Below are positions 30,813-39,109 of a stretch of 64,000 nt of DNA, piece after piece. How positions within the stretch are numbered: position 1 is the first letter of the stretch; every line of letters starts with the position of its first letter. The notes under the pieces are model-generated. The model saw nothing but the letters and a program-made list of their open reading frames with translations. It had not been told where the DNA came from and ran no database searches. The position numbers and the translations under genes are program-made. This stretch comes from JBNLAN01 sp050302175 (GTDB lineage: Bacteria > Pseudomonadota > Zetaproteobacteria > Mariprofundales > Mariprofundaceae), in the NCBI GenBank assembly GCA_050302175.1, contig JBNLAN010000022.1:1-64000 (forward strand). Direction: 5' to 3'.

Positions 30813-31295
30813 ATGGCAATGCTGCGACCCGCATTCACTCAAAAGCTTGCCGAAAGAGTGCTGGCAGGCGAATGCATTAATCTCATTGGCGCACATGGTT
30901 CAGGACGAAGGCAGACGCTGACCGATCTCTCATCCTTACTGACTGGGCATATGCGAATACTCACCGCCGACATGAAATTCACCGCCGATGATTATCCCGG
31001 CACACTCGCCACGCTTTGCCAGCAGGCGGACATCCCGGCAACCGACTTTGCAACACTCCTCTCCCAAATCGGAGAGGCGAAAATCAGCCGGCCAACACTG
31101 CTGGTGCTGCACAATGCCGACCTGCTCCGGAATGCAGCGCATGATCCTCGTTTCGATCGCGAATTGCTGCCACATCTTGCATCCATCGCGAAATATCCCG
31201 CCATGGCACTGCTGACGGTCTGCGAAACCGAATATGCCGACTGGAAGCTGCCATGTAACAACCTTCCACTGCCATCGCCAGCCGAATCGGACTAG
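30813..31295 (+). CDS. Small P-loop ATPase-like protein
   Basis: 160 residues with a Walker A-like NLIGAHGSGRRQT near residue 25 and a Walker B-like RPTLLVLHNADLL near 92, typical of the AAA/STAND nucleotide-binding core but cut short: nothing like sensor 2 or a lid follows. The second Walker A residue set (GxxGxGRR) has Arg where Lys is usual, so nucleotide binding may be weak or lost. Lies directly upstream of a short membrane protein and gpsA in one plus-strand run. The start could be either of two ATGs two codons apart; family unknown. Confidence 0.6.
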   Translation: MAMLRPAFTQKLAERVLAGECINLIGAHGSGRRQTLTDLSSLLTGHMRILTADMKFTADDYPGTLATLCQQADIPATDFATLLSQIGEAKISRPTLLVLHNADLLRNAAHDPRFDRELLPHLASIAKYPAMALLTVCETEYADWKLPCNNLPLPSPAESD

Positions 31296-31304
31296 ACTAA
31301 AAGT
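31293..31304 (+). promoter_or_regulatory. Candidate leaderless -10 box
   Basis: TAGACT followed by six bases and the ATG of the next gene. The TAG is also the stop codon of the upstream gene. Same layout as four other starts in the window. Confidence 0.3.
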
Positions 31305-31568
31305 ATGACACTGAATCTTTTTCTGGCCCTGTGCGCCACTGTTGTTGTGGTCGTGTTGATCATTCGATTGCTGATCTGGCTTACCCGGCCACGCCAGCCT
31401 GACGACAGACGCGCTCACAGCGATGGCGGAGCATCCACTTCCGGCAGTTCCGGTAGCGCTGATTACGCTCCTTCGACACACAGTAAAAAGCCGGACGACG
31501 CACCAGATGCGAGCGATAGCAGCTGGGATGGCGGAGATAGTGGCGGTGATGGCGGCGGGGGCGATTAA
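31305..31568 (+). CDS. Single-pass membrane protein with Ser/Asp/Gly tail
   Basis: 87 residues: N-terminal TM helix (about 5-27, LFLALCATVVVVVLIIRLLIW), short basic stop-transfer PRPRQ-like segment, then a low-complexity Ser/Gly/Asp tail ending WDGGDSGGDGGGGD. Tails of this sort are common on small bacterial inner-membrane proteins and probably do not fold. No SD; a TAGACT box sits six bases before the ATG. Adjacent to gpsA with one base between stop and the gpsA ATG, so co-expressed. Function unknown. Confidence 0.55.
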   Translation: MTLNLFLALCATVVVVVLIIRLLIWLTRPRQPDDRRAHSDGGASTSGSSGSADYAPSTHSKKPDDAPDASDSSWDGGDSGGDGGGGD

Positions 31569-31569
31569 G

Positions 31570-32454
31570 ATGCGAATACTCATCATCGGCTTCGGCGAAA
31601 TGGGCCACGCCATGCAGGCGCTGCTGACGAAACGCCACGAACTGATTTTTTATGATGTGGTAGCACGCGACGGGCTTGAACCTGTTGACGTGGAAACCGA
31701 AGCAAGTCTCGCCGATGTGGTACTGCTATGCATCCCGACCGAACCCCACCAGAAACTGCTCGAAAAACTCGCCCCTCATCTTCGCCCCGGCACCGTTTGC
31801 CAATCCATCGCCAAGGGGCTGGACAGCCAGGGCCGTACCCCGGCGCAAATTTACAGCGAAGTCTTTGGTGATACTCACCCTTATGCTCTCCTCTACGGCC
31901 CCATGATCGCCGAGGAGATTCGTGCCGGGCGCGACGGCTTTGCCGATCTGTGGTGCTCAAATGACGCTGCCCGGGAAACACTGCATGCAATGTATACGCG
32001 AAGCCGGCTGCATTTGCGTGATACCAGCGATGTGATCGGTATTTCATGGGCAGTGGTGCTGAAAAATGTTTACGCCATGGCTTTCGGTATCACGGATGAG
32101 CTGAAACTCGGGGTAAATGTGCGTGGTTTCCTTGCTGTTACAGCCCTGCACGAGCTTTCGAAAATCGTACGCGACAAGGGTGGCGACCCATCCACGCCAT
32201 TGCATCTTGCCGGACTTGGCGACCTCATCACCACCGCAACCAGTGCCGACTCACACCACCACGGACTCGGCCAAAAGCTGGCGCGAGGTGAGCATTCTGG
32301 CATCACCGGCGAAGGGCCTCACACCTTAAGCATGGTTGAAGAGTTCAGTTTACTGGATACAGCTCGCTATCCGCTGTTTGCCCTGATCCGGGATATCATA
32401 GCCGATCCGCCTCAGGCAAGGGATCAATTCATGCGGTATCTGGATACTGTCTGA
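31570..32454 (+). CDS. gpsA: NAD(P)H-dependent glycerol-3-phosphate dehydrogenase
   Basis: Reduces dihydroxyacetone phosphate to sn-glycerol 3-phosphate for phospholipid synthesis. The Rossmann GFGEMGHAM motif opens the protein; the catalytic KNVYAMAFGI lysine and the GLGDLITTATSADSHHHGLG signature are present. The ATG is placed at the Rossmann start; 49 further codons upstream are open but overlap the preceding gene. 294 residues, slightly shorter than the common 330, mainly in the N-terminal domain loops. Last in a run with two small proteins. Confidence 0.9.
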   Translation: MRILIIGFGEMGHAMQALLTKRHELIFYDVVARDGLEPVDVETEASLADVVLLCIPTEPHQKLLEKLAPHLRPGTVCQSIAKGLDSQGRTPAQIYSEVFGDTHPYALLYGPMIAEEIRAGRDGFADLWCSNDAARETLHAMYTRSRLHLRDTSDVIGISWAVVLKNVYAMAFGITDELKLGVNVRGFLAVTALHELSKIVRDKGGDPSTPLHLAGLGDLITTATSADSHHHGLGQKLARGEHSGITGEGPHTLSMVEEFSLLDTARYPLFALIRDIIADPPQARDQFMRYLDTV

Positions 32455-32456
32455 GC

Positions 32457-32468
32457 TAATATCCGCCA
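32457..32468 (+). promoter_or_regulatory. Candidate leaderless -10 box
   Basis: TAATAT, six bases (CCGCCA), then ATG of the zinc-ribbon protein; no Shine-Dalgarno. No convincing -35 box at 17 bases. Confidence 0.3.
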
Positions 32469-32870
32469 ATGCAGAAATCAAGCCGCGCCACCGTTGCCAC
32501 TATGCCCGCAACACCTGCCCCAGTGCGTATCCTGTTATTCACAGCACCGCTATGCGCCGGATGCATGTTGCTGGTGCTGGCCATGCCGCTGACTGGCACC
32601 ATCCTGTCGTTCGCAATGTTTGCAGGACTGTTTGTGCTGCCATTTACGACACGGCGCGGGCCATGCCCGGCCTGCGGTACCCCCCGGATATTCCCATTTT
32701 CCGGCATCGGAGGGCATTGCAAAACTTGCGGTGAAGAGATCGTGCTCAGAAAAAATGAAATTCATCAAATTGAACCGAAGCAACATCTGCCCAGACCGCC
32801 TTCCCTACCAAACAACCTCGAAGACCCCATAGAAAAGGGCCGGAGAAACTCCAGCCCTTCTGATAACTAA
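32469..32870 (+). CDS. Membrane protein with zinc-ribbon
   Basis: 133 residues. Two hydrophobic segments (about 20-42 and 45-62) are followed by a cytosolic CPACG...CKTCG zinc-ribbon (about 67-92) and a polar tail. Family not recognised. The architecture fits a small membrane protein whose ribbon contacts another protein or nucleic acid. No Shine-Dalgarno. Its 3' end overlaps the terminator that serves the opposite-strand gene. Confidence 0.55.
   Translation: MQKSSRATVATMPATPAPVRILLFTAPLCAGCMLLVLAMPLTGTILSFAMFAGLFVLPFTTRRGPCPACGTPRIFPFSGIGGHCKTCGEEIVLRKNEIHQIEPKQHLPRPPSLPNNLEDPIEKGRRNSSPSDN
32831..32860 (-). terminator. Rho-independent terminator of the Cys-rich protein gene
   Basis: Stem GGGC-GGAG with loop AAA and CTCC-GCCC, with one mismatch; on the minus strand it is followed by TTTTCT. 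It lies inside the 3' end of the convergent plus-strand gene. Confidence 0.7.
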
Positions 32871-32886
32871 ATCAACCGGTGACGCA

Positions 32887-33135
32887 TTAATCGCAGCAGC
32901 GCGTTCCCTTACCAGGTTTGGTTGCCCACTTTCTGCACTTGATCTGTTCCTTGTCCGCCCACTGTGCACAGTACTTTTCGATGTTCTGGCAACGCTTTTT
33001 ACACTCTTTTTTTGCATCGCTAAGCTCTTTTTGCAGGTTAGCCCTTCCGGAGTTGTCAGCTCTTGCCGAGTCAGCCCATACTGCACTCGATATCGCTATC
33101 AAAGAAGCAAGAACCAAAATCATGACTTGTTTCAT
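32887..33135 (-). CDS. Small exported cysteine-rich protein
   Basis: 82 residues from an ATG with AGGAGG upstream. A clean signal peptide (VMILVLASLIAISSAVWA) precedes a mature 55-60-residue lysine-rich region with cysteines spaced CKKRC, YC, KC and a terminal CC, six in all. This suggests a disulfide-bonded or metal-binding periplasmic protein. It follows the Fo operon on the same strand, 141 bases after atpF, but its own SD and terminator make it look independent. No family recognised. Confidence 0.65.
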   Translation of the reverse strand: MKQVMILVLASLIAISSAVWADSARADNSGRANLQKELSDAKKECKKRCQNIEKYCAQWADKEQIKCRKWATKPGKGTRCCD

Positions 33136-33276
33136 TATACTGTCCTCCTGTTGCATCTGCTATCTTAGCTGCCGATTTTACGTATTCCAAGACACAGATC
33201 ACAGTTTACGTAAGCTATTTTACACGGCAACAGCATGCATTGCTGATTCTCTATGCCGAACCTGAACCCATGCCCA

Positions 33277-33825
33277 TCAATGTTTGCGCTTCCCTGACTC
33301 TATATCATGGATGGCTTCATCCACCATATGCTCCACATCATCCTCACTGACATGCTTGGCAATCAACTTCTCCGTGGCCGTCATGGCAATATCGGTAGCA
33401 GCATGCCGAATATCCTTCAGCGCCTGCTGCTTCGAAAACTCCACCTCTTCCATAAACGAGGCTTTTTTACGCTCCATCTCCAGCTTCAATTCGGCCATTA
33501 CCTCATCGTGATGGCGATACTCCTCCTCGCGTGACTTCCGGACCATCGCCTGCACCTCGGCTTCGGCTGCATCAAGCTTTGCCCGATACTCGGCCGCAGA
33601 AAACTCGGCCTGCTTACGCTGCTCTGCCGCCTGCTCCAACTCCTCCTGAACCATTCGGCTCCGCTCATCGAGCAGTTTTTGGAATCGAGGCAACACGAAG
33701 CGATGCAGCAAAATCAGCAACACTACAAAGGAGATCACCGCCCAGAAAGTCTGCGCCGTGTAATGCTCAACCTCAAACTGGGGCAGGCCGGCGCTTTCGC
33801 CAGCCGCATAAGCATACCCGATCAT
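33277..33825 (-). CDS. atpF: ATP synthase Fo subunit b (b'-like)
   Basis: Peripheral-stalk subunit: one N-terminal TM helix (about 27-46, TFWAVISFVVLLILLHRFVLP) and a long charged coiled coil to residue 182. The QFEVEHYTAQTFWAVISF opening resembles alphaproteobacterial b'. Only one b-type gene is in the operon, while alphaproteobacteria normally have b and b'. It is longer than a typical 155-165-residue subunit. Last gene of atpI-atpB-atpE-atpF; two bases separate it from atpE. F1 genes are not in the window. Confidence 0.9.
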   Translation of the reverse strand: MIGYAYAAGESAGLPQFEVEHYTAQTFWAVISFVVLLILLHRFVLPRFQKLLDERSRMVQEELEQAAEQRKQAEFSAAEYRAKLDAAEAEVQAMVRKSREEEYRHHDEVMAELKLEMERKKASFMEEVEFSKQQALKDIRHAATDIAMTATEKLIAKHVSEDDVEHMVDEAIHDIESGKRKH

Positions 33826-33827
33826 CT

Positions 33828-34055
33828 TTACCCCTGACCCATAATTATAAATGCAATAACCAGCGCATACAGCGCGATGGTTTCAACCAGTGCAAAACCG
33901 ATCCATGCATATTTGGAAAGCACCGGCTCGGCTTCTGGCTGACGTGCCACTGCCTCAATCATCTTGCCAAATATATAGCCAATACCAAGCCCCGAGCCCA
34001 TCATACCCACTGCTGCGAGACCCATACCAACCGGGATCCATGTACCTGCATCCAT
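33828..34055 (-). CDS. atpE: ATP synthase Fo subunit c
   Basis: 75-residue proteolipid hairpin of the rotor ring. The first helix has GMMGSGLGIGYIFG, the polar loop is ARQPEAE, and the second helix has the ion carboxylate Glu58 in WIGFALVETIALYALVIAF. The extra glutamine and hydroxyl residues of the classical Na+ site are not evident, so a proton ring is likely. Sequence resembles the alphaproteobacterial form. It lies between atpB and atpF. Confidence 0.95.
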   Translation of the reverse strand: MDAGTWIPVGMGLAAVGMMGSGLGIGYIFGKMIEAVARQPEAEPVLSKYAWIGFALVETIALYALVIAFIIMGQG

Positions 34056-34066
34056 ATCTCCTCCTT

Positions 34067-34813
34067 TTACCCCTCCTCCAGCGCATCATCGATGTATACA
34101 CAAGAGAGAATACTGAAGATATACCCCTGTATCACGGCAATAAAAACCTCCATGCCGGTAAAAACAACAGAAAAGCCCATCGGCAGCCATGCTACCAATA
34201 TAGGCATACTGAGCCCGAAAAAGGCGATCACAGCCAATACTGTGTGCCCTGCCGTCATATTGGCAAACAGCCGTACTGCCAGTGAGATCGGCCTTGCAAT
34301 AAAGGATATGATCTCGATTGGCACCATAAGTGGCAACAATACCCATGGCACACCTGATGGCGCGAAGGCATGAAGAAAGCCCCAGCCATGCCGGATGATG
34401 CGAATTAAAATCGTGAACACAAACACGGCCAATGCCAGCGTACACGTTACCACCAGTTGCGAGGTGGGTGTGAAACCTCCCGGTAACAATCCGACCAGAT
34501 TGCAGAACAGCACAAAGTAAAATATCGTGAATACAAGCGGCAGAAAACGATGCCCTTCCCTGTGAATATTATTCTCAACCATACGCAGCACAAACAGATA
34601 ACAAAGCTCGGCCAGCATCTGCAGGCGACCCGGAACCACACTCGGCTGCCTTAACGCCACGACAAAAAACAGAAAGACGCAAGCAACCGCCACCCACATC
34701 CAGACCACCGAATTGGTAATGGATATATCAATGCCAAAGACAGAGAGTTCGACATAGCGAACAATCTGCAAATGCTGCAAAGGCTCGAACTGGTCGGCGG
34801 CGAACAACATCAT
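34067..34813 (-). CDS. atpB: ATP synthase Fo subunit a
   Basis: Stator membrane subunit of the proton channel, 248 residues with about five or six TM helices. The essential arginine lies in SLAVRLFANMTAGH; the C-terminal helix ends GYIFSILSCVYIDDALEEG. The opening PLQHLQIVRYVELSVFGIDISITN is alpha-type. Starts immediately after atpI (one base between stop and ATG region), so co-translated. Confidence 0.95.
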   Translation of the reverse strand: MMLFAADQFEPLQHLQIVRYVELSVFGIDISITNSVVWMWVAVACVFLFFVVALRQPSVVPGRLQMLAELCYLFVLRMVENNIHREGHRFLPLVFTIFYFVLFCNLVGLLPGGFTPTSQLVVTCTLALAVFVFTILIRIIRHGWGFLHAFAPSGVPWVLLPLMVPIEIISFIARPISLAVRLFANMTAGHTVLAVIAFFGLSMPILVAWLPMGFSVVFTGMEVFIAVIQGYIFSILSCVYIDDALEEG

Positions 34814-34814
34814 T

Positions 34815-35051
34815 TCACTCTTCCTTGTTTTGCGAAGGGCGCTGATCCAGCACCATCACATGGTAGAGATTGATAAACCCGGCAATCACCCCAAACAGAA
34901 AAAACAGTAGCAATAACCACGGACGCGTTCCGAGCCATTTATCGAGCATATAGCCGATCCCCAGGCCGATCATGGTCGAAGCCACGATTTCGGTCCCCAC
35001 GCGCAGCCCCCATAGGTGATGGGCGTGCCGGTCGCCTTTCAGTATTGCCAT
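34815..35051 (-). CDS. atpI: ATP synthase assembly/accessory protein AtpI
   Basis: 78 residues with two hydrophobic helices, STMIGLGIGYMLDKWLGT and WLLLLFFLFGVIAGFINLY. AtpI/AtpZ proteins lead Fo operons and help assemble the c-ring. First gene of the operon, divergent from ppdK with about 180 bases between. Pattern and position are convincing though the family is weakly conserved. Confidence 0.85.
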   Translation of the reverse strand: MAILKGDRHAHHLWGLRVGTEIVASTMIGLGIGYMLDKWLGTRPWLLLLFFLFGVIAGFINLYHVMVLDQRPSQNKEE

Positions 35052-35199
35052 GGGATATGCCGCCCCCTTCGTATGCCCTGAACTTTTTTGTTGCTCCGCA
35101 GGCTTTTGTGTTGCCTTGAAATAGACTATAGCACAATCAGTAGAGCTCCCCGGCCCTTACGAATGGGGAATCCGGTCTCGAAATTCATTGGCTCGTCTG

Positions 35200-35205
35200 T
35201 ATAAT
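35200..35205 (+). promoter_or_regulatory. Candidate -10 box of ppdK
   Basis: A consensus TATAAT lies 26 bases before the GTG start. The -35 region is weak at 17 bases spacing, so activation or an upstream alternative is possible. Confidence 0.35.
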
Positions 35206-35230
35206 GTAAATCCGAATCTGGAGGTACGCT

Positions 35231-37993
35231 GTGTCTACCGCAAACAAATCTAACAAACAGGTTTTCGCTTTCAGCGAGGGCGATGGCAAAAACAAAAAGT
35301 TACTCGGCGGCAAGGGAGCCAATCTCTGTGAAATGACGCAGATCGGCCTGAATGTTCCGCCAGGATTCACCATCACGACCGAAGCGTGCCTGGAATACAT
35401 CGCCAATAACAACACTTTGCCTGACGGACTCATGGATGAGGTAAAAGCGCAGATGAGCGCACTGGAAAAGGCAACCGGCCAGGGCTTCGGCGATGCACAT
35501 AATCCACTGCTGGTTTCGGTGCGCTCCGGTTCCGCCATGTCGATGCCGGGTATGATGGATACCATTCTCAATCTCGGCATGAACAGCAAAACCCTGCAAG
35601 GCGAAGTCGAGCAAACAGGTGACGAACGTTTTGCATACGATGCCTACCGCCGGTTTATCCAACTCTTCGGAAAAATCGCACTTGGTATTGACGATAAACA
35701 TTTCGACGAACCATTCGAAGCTGTCAAAAAGCGAGAGGGCGTCAAAGAAGATATTGGCCTGTCGGCTGAAAACCTGAAAGAGATTGCCGACCTTTTTCTC
35801 GAAGTGGTTCATTCCCAGACAGGGCGTGCTTTCCCTGAGGAGCCTTATGAGCAACTGGAGCTAGCCATTAAGGCGGTCTTTGGTTCGTGGATGGGTAAAC
35901 GAGCTGTCGATTATCGTCGCGAATTTAATATCACCTCTGATCTTGCCAACGGTACGGCTGTGAACGTCTGCACCATGGTATTTGGCAACCGCGGCAATGA
36001 TTGTGCAACCGGCGTGGCCTTCACCCGCAATCCGGGCACCGGCGAAAATTTTTTATACGGTGAGTATCTGGTCAATGCGCAGGGCGAAGATGTTGTAGCA
36101 GGCATTCGCACGCCGAAACCGATCGCTCAGATGGAAAAGGAGATGCCGGACCTCTATCGCCAGCTCGAAGAGCTGCGCAGCAAGCTGGAAAAACACTACT
36201 CCGAAATTCAGGATTTCGAATTCACCATCGAGAAGGGTATCCTCTACTGCTTGCAAACCCGAAACGGGAAGATGAACACACATGCCATGGTACGTACCTC
36301 GATCGACCTGGTGAGCGAAGGGCTGATCAGCAAAGAGCAGGCACTGCTGCGTATTGCACCGGAATCGCTGGAGCAGATGCTTTTCCCTCGTCTTGATCCA
36401 AACGCTGATGTCACACCGCTGGCAACAGGCCTGCCTGCCAGCCCCGGTGCGGCATGGGGTCATGTCGTGTTTGATGCCGACCGTGCTGTGGCGCAAAAGA
36501 GCAGCGATAACCGCCCTCTGATTCTGCTGCGCGAAGAGACCAAACCGGAAGATATTCATGGTTTCTTCGTTTCCGAAGCGATACTGACCTCACGCGGCGG
36601 CAAAACCAGCCATGCCGCCGTGGTTGCTCGCGGCATGGGCAAGCCCTGCGTCGCCGGTGCCGAAGGTATTGAAGTAGATGTGATGGCCCGGCGTGCCAAT
36701 ATCGGCGATGTCGTGATCAAAGAGGGCGATCTGATCACCATCGATGGCACCAGCGGCAATGTCTACCTGGGTGAAGTGGCAACTGTGGAAGCGGAATTCA
36801 CCGAGGAGCTGAAAACACTTCTCTCATGGGCTGATGAACGCGCCCGCCTGAAGGTGATGGCCAATGCCGACATCCCCGAAGATGCCGAGCGCGCCCTTAA
36901 ATATGGAGCCATGGGTATTGGACTCTGCCGTACCGAGCGCATGTTCAATGCAGCTGAACGTCTGCCGATCGTGCTGGAGATGATTGTCGCTGAAACTCTT
37001 GAGCAGCGCCAGGAGGCGCTCGATCGTCTGCTACCCATTCAGCGGCAGGATTTTATCGAGCTGTTCACAACCATGGCCCCGAATCCAGTCACAGTGCGTC
37101 TGCTCGACCCACCTATTCATGAGTTCCTGCCTTCGGAAAACCAACTGATTGATGATCTGGTGCAGCTACGCCATCTGAAAGACACCATGCGTGGCTCTGA
37201 AGTGCTGACTGCAACACTGAGCCTGCTATCAGCCTCCAAGGGCATCTCAAAAATTCAGCAGCTGGCCGACTCATCGCTGGTTGATGAAGCAATTGAAAAA
37301 AAGGAGGCGATCCTGAAAAAGGTTCGTGCCCTGTTCGAGGTTAATCCGATGCTTGGCCACCGTGGTGTTCGCCTTGGCATCACCTATCCCGAAATCTACG
37401 CTATGCAGATTCGGGCGGTGCTCGAGGCCGCATGCGAGTGCCAGAAAAAAGGCCTCGAAGTATATCCCGAAATCATGATACCGCAGGTATGTACCTCTGC
37501 TGAGCTTCGTAATATCAAGGTCCATGTGGAAAGAATCAGAAGCGACGTTGAAAAAGCTCAGGGTATCGCCCCAATCTTCAAATTCGGAACCATGATGGAG
37601 GTGGTTCGCGCCTGTATGCGGGCAGAGCAGCTGGCTGAGGAAGTCGAGTTTTTCAGTTTCGGCACCAACGACCTGACACAGGCCACCTTCTCCTTCTCGC
37701 GTGAAGATGCCGAAAACAAGTTCCTGCCCATGTATAACGAAGTTGGCATCCTACAGGACAATCCTTTTGAGGTGCTCGATGCAAATGGTGTCGGCAAACT
37801 GATGGAACTGGCGGTCGACTGGGGACGCGGTGTGAAGCCTGACATGAAGATCGGCATCTGCGGCGAGCATGGCGGCCATCCGGCCTCGATCCGTTTCTGC
37901 CACAACATCGGGCTCACTTATGTATCCTGCTCCGGCCCGCGCGTGCCCATTGCAAGGCTGGCTGCCGCACACGCAGCACTGGCCGGGAACTGA
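35231..37993 (+). CDS. ppdK: Pyruvate, phosphate dikinase
   Basis: Interconverts pyruvate, ATP and phosphate with PEP, AMP and pyrophosphate; a gluconeogenic or glycolytic reversal step. N-terminal ATP-grasp (GGKGANLCEMTQIGLNVP), central swivelling domain with the phospho-His in GGKTSHAAVVARGMG, and the C-terminal PEP barrel with GTNDLTQATFSFSRED and CGEHGG. The start is GTG with GGAGG seven bases upstream. 920 residues, longer than the standard 875-890 due to small insertions. Divergent from the Fo operon. Confidence 0.97.
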   Translation: MSTANKSNKQVFAFSEGDGKNKKLLGGKGANLCEMTQIGLNVPPGFTITTEACLEYIANNNTLPDGLMDEVKAQMSALEKATGQGFGDAHNPLLVSVRSGSAMSMPGMMDTILNLGMNSKTLQGEVEQTGDERFAYDAYRRFIQLFGKIALGIDDKHFDEPFEAVKKREGVKEDIGLSAENLKEIADLFLEVVHSQTGRAFPEEPYEQLELAIKAVFGSWMGKRAVDYRREFNITSDLANGTAVNVCTMVFGNRGNDCATGVAFTRNPGTGENFLYGEYLVNAQGEDVVAGIRTPKPIAQMEKEMPDLYRQLEELRSKLEKHYSEIQDFEFTIEKGILYCLQTRNGKMNTHAMVRTSIDLVSEGLISKEQALLRIAPESLEQMLFPRLDPNADVTPLATGLPASPGAAWGHVVFDADRAVAQKSSDNRPLILLREETKPEDIHGFFVSEAILTSRGGKTSHAAVVARGMGKPCVAGAEGIEVDVMARRANIGDVVIKEGDLITIDGTSGNVYLGEVATVEAEFTEELKTLLSWADERARLKVMANADIPEDAERALKYGAMGIGLCRTERMFNAAERLPIVLEMIVAETLEQRQEALDRLLPIQRQDFIELFTTMAPNPVTVRLLDPPIHEFLPSENQLIDDLVQLRHLKDTMRGSEVLTATLSLLSASKGISKIQQLADSSLVDEAIEKKEAILKKVRALFEVNPMLGHRGVRLGITYPEIYAMQIRAVLEAACECQKKGLEVYPEIMIPQVCTSAELRNIKVHVERIRSDVEKAQGIAPIFKFGTMMEVVRACMRAEQLAEEVEFFSFGTNDLTQATFSFSREDAENKFLPMYNEVGILQDNPFEVLDANGVGKLMELAVDWGRGVKPDMKIGICGEHGGHPASIRFCHNIGLTYVSCSGPRVPIARLAAAHAALAGN

Positions 37994-38053
37994 TCGCCCT
38001 CTTCCCCTCGACTGCTTCCGTGGACTTTCCCAGGTTAGATACGGTTTACCCGC

Positions 38054-39109
38054 ATGCAAGCACCCGCATCCAAAATTGACTACCTGATCGTCGGCCATGG
38101 TCTGGCCGGCAGCCTGCTTGCGTGGCATCTGCTGCAACAGGAGCAAACGGTTCGCATCATTGCCCGCAAAGATGCCTCTTCCGCTTCGCGTGTGGCGGCC
38201 GGACTGATCAACCCGGTATCGGGACGGCGACTGGTGCTGCAGGAAGGCATATCGGAACTGCTTCCGGCAGCACAGCGATTTTATTCCGACATGCAGGCAC
38301 GCTTTGGCCGGCAATTCTTTTTCGAAAAGCCACTGCTTCGCCTCATCCGACACCCCAGATTACGCGAAGCCTACGAACAGCGAAGGCAACAGCCCGAATA
38401 CGCGCCATTTCTCGGCGACTGGGTAGAGCAAGGCCAGGGCGGTTGGTGGCAAAATCGTACCGGTTGGCTCGATACCAATCCCCTGCTCGATGCGCTGAAC
38501 GACGATTTCAATGCGCAGGGGCTGTGTATCGATCAGGTGTTTGAGCATACTGAGCTTGAACTGCTGACGCATGGTGTGCGCTGGCGGCAATTTACGGCAT
38601 CCGCTGTCATCTTTTGTGAGGGCTACCTTGTACGGCAGAACCCATGGTTCGGCTGGCTGCCGATGCAATCGGTTAAGGGCGAAATCCTGACCTGTGAAAC
38701 CCAGGCCACCCTCGCCGACCACATTCTCAATGCAGGGCAATGGATCGTGCCCCTCTCCGAACACCACTTCCGCCTCGGCGCCAATTACGAACGCGACCAC
38801 CTCAATGAAATCCCCACCCCATCGGTTGCTGCGTCGTTGCAGACTGCCCTTGCCAGCCTGCTGCCCGAGGCCATCCCCGCCAAAGTAGTTGCTCACAAGG
38901 CCGGTGTGCGCCCCGGCACGGTCGACAAAAATCCGATTCTCGGCCTGCATCCTGCATACCCCCAACTCGGCATTTTCAATGGCTTCGGCTCCAAAGGTTC
39001 ACTCCTGATCCCGTGGCATGCCGCCCGCTTTGCAGAAATGCTGGCAAACGGATCTCCGCTCCCGCCTCATGCCAGTATCAGTCGTTTTGTTCCCCGCTAC
39101 TATGGCTGA
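38054..39109 (+). CDS. FAD-dependent oxidoreductase, MnmC(o)/MnmL-like candidate
   Basis: DAO-type flavoprotein, 351 residues: the FAD dinucleotide motif is VGHGLAGSLLAWHLL, followed by SRVAAGLINPVSGRR, GWLDTNPLLDAL, and the C-terminal GVRPGTVDKNPILGLHP with FNGFGSKGSLLIPWHAARF. The last segment parallels the C-terminal oxidase domain of E. coli MnmC. The gene overlaps the start of a YtqB/MnmM-type methyltransferase by eight bases. In some Gram-positive bacteria a stand-alone FAD enzyme plus MnmM replaces bifunctional MnmC in making mnm5U at the tRNA wobble position. I therefore infer cmnm5U-to-nm5U deacetylase-like oxidation. Amino acid oxidation is the alternative. Confidence 0.62.
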   Translation: MQAPASKIDYLIVGHGLAGSLLAWHLLQQEQTVRIIARKDASSASRVAAGLINPVSGRRLVLQEGISELLPAAQRFYSDMQARFGRQFFFEKPLLRLIRHPRLREAYEQRRQQPEYAPFLGDWVEQGQGGWWQNRTGWLDTNPLLDALNDDFNAQGLCIDQVFEHTELELLTHGVRWRQFTASAVIFCEGYLVRQNPWFGWLPMQSVKGEILTCETQATLADHILNAGQWIVPLSEHHFRLGANYERDHLNEIPTPSVAASLQTALASLLPEAIPAKVVAHKAGVRPGTVDKNPILGLHPAYPQLGIFNGFGSKGSLLIPWHAARFAEMLANGSPLPPHASISRFVPRYYG

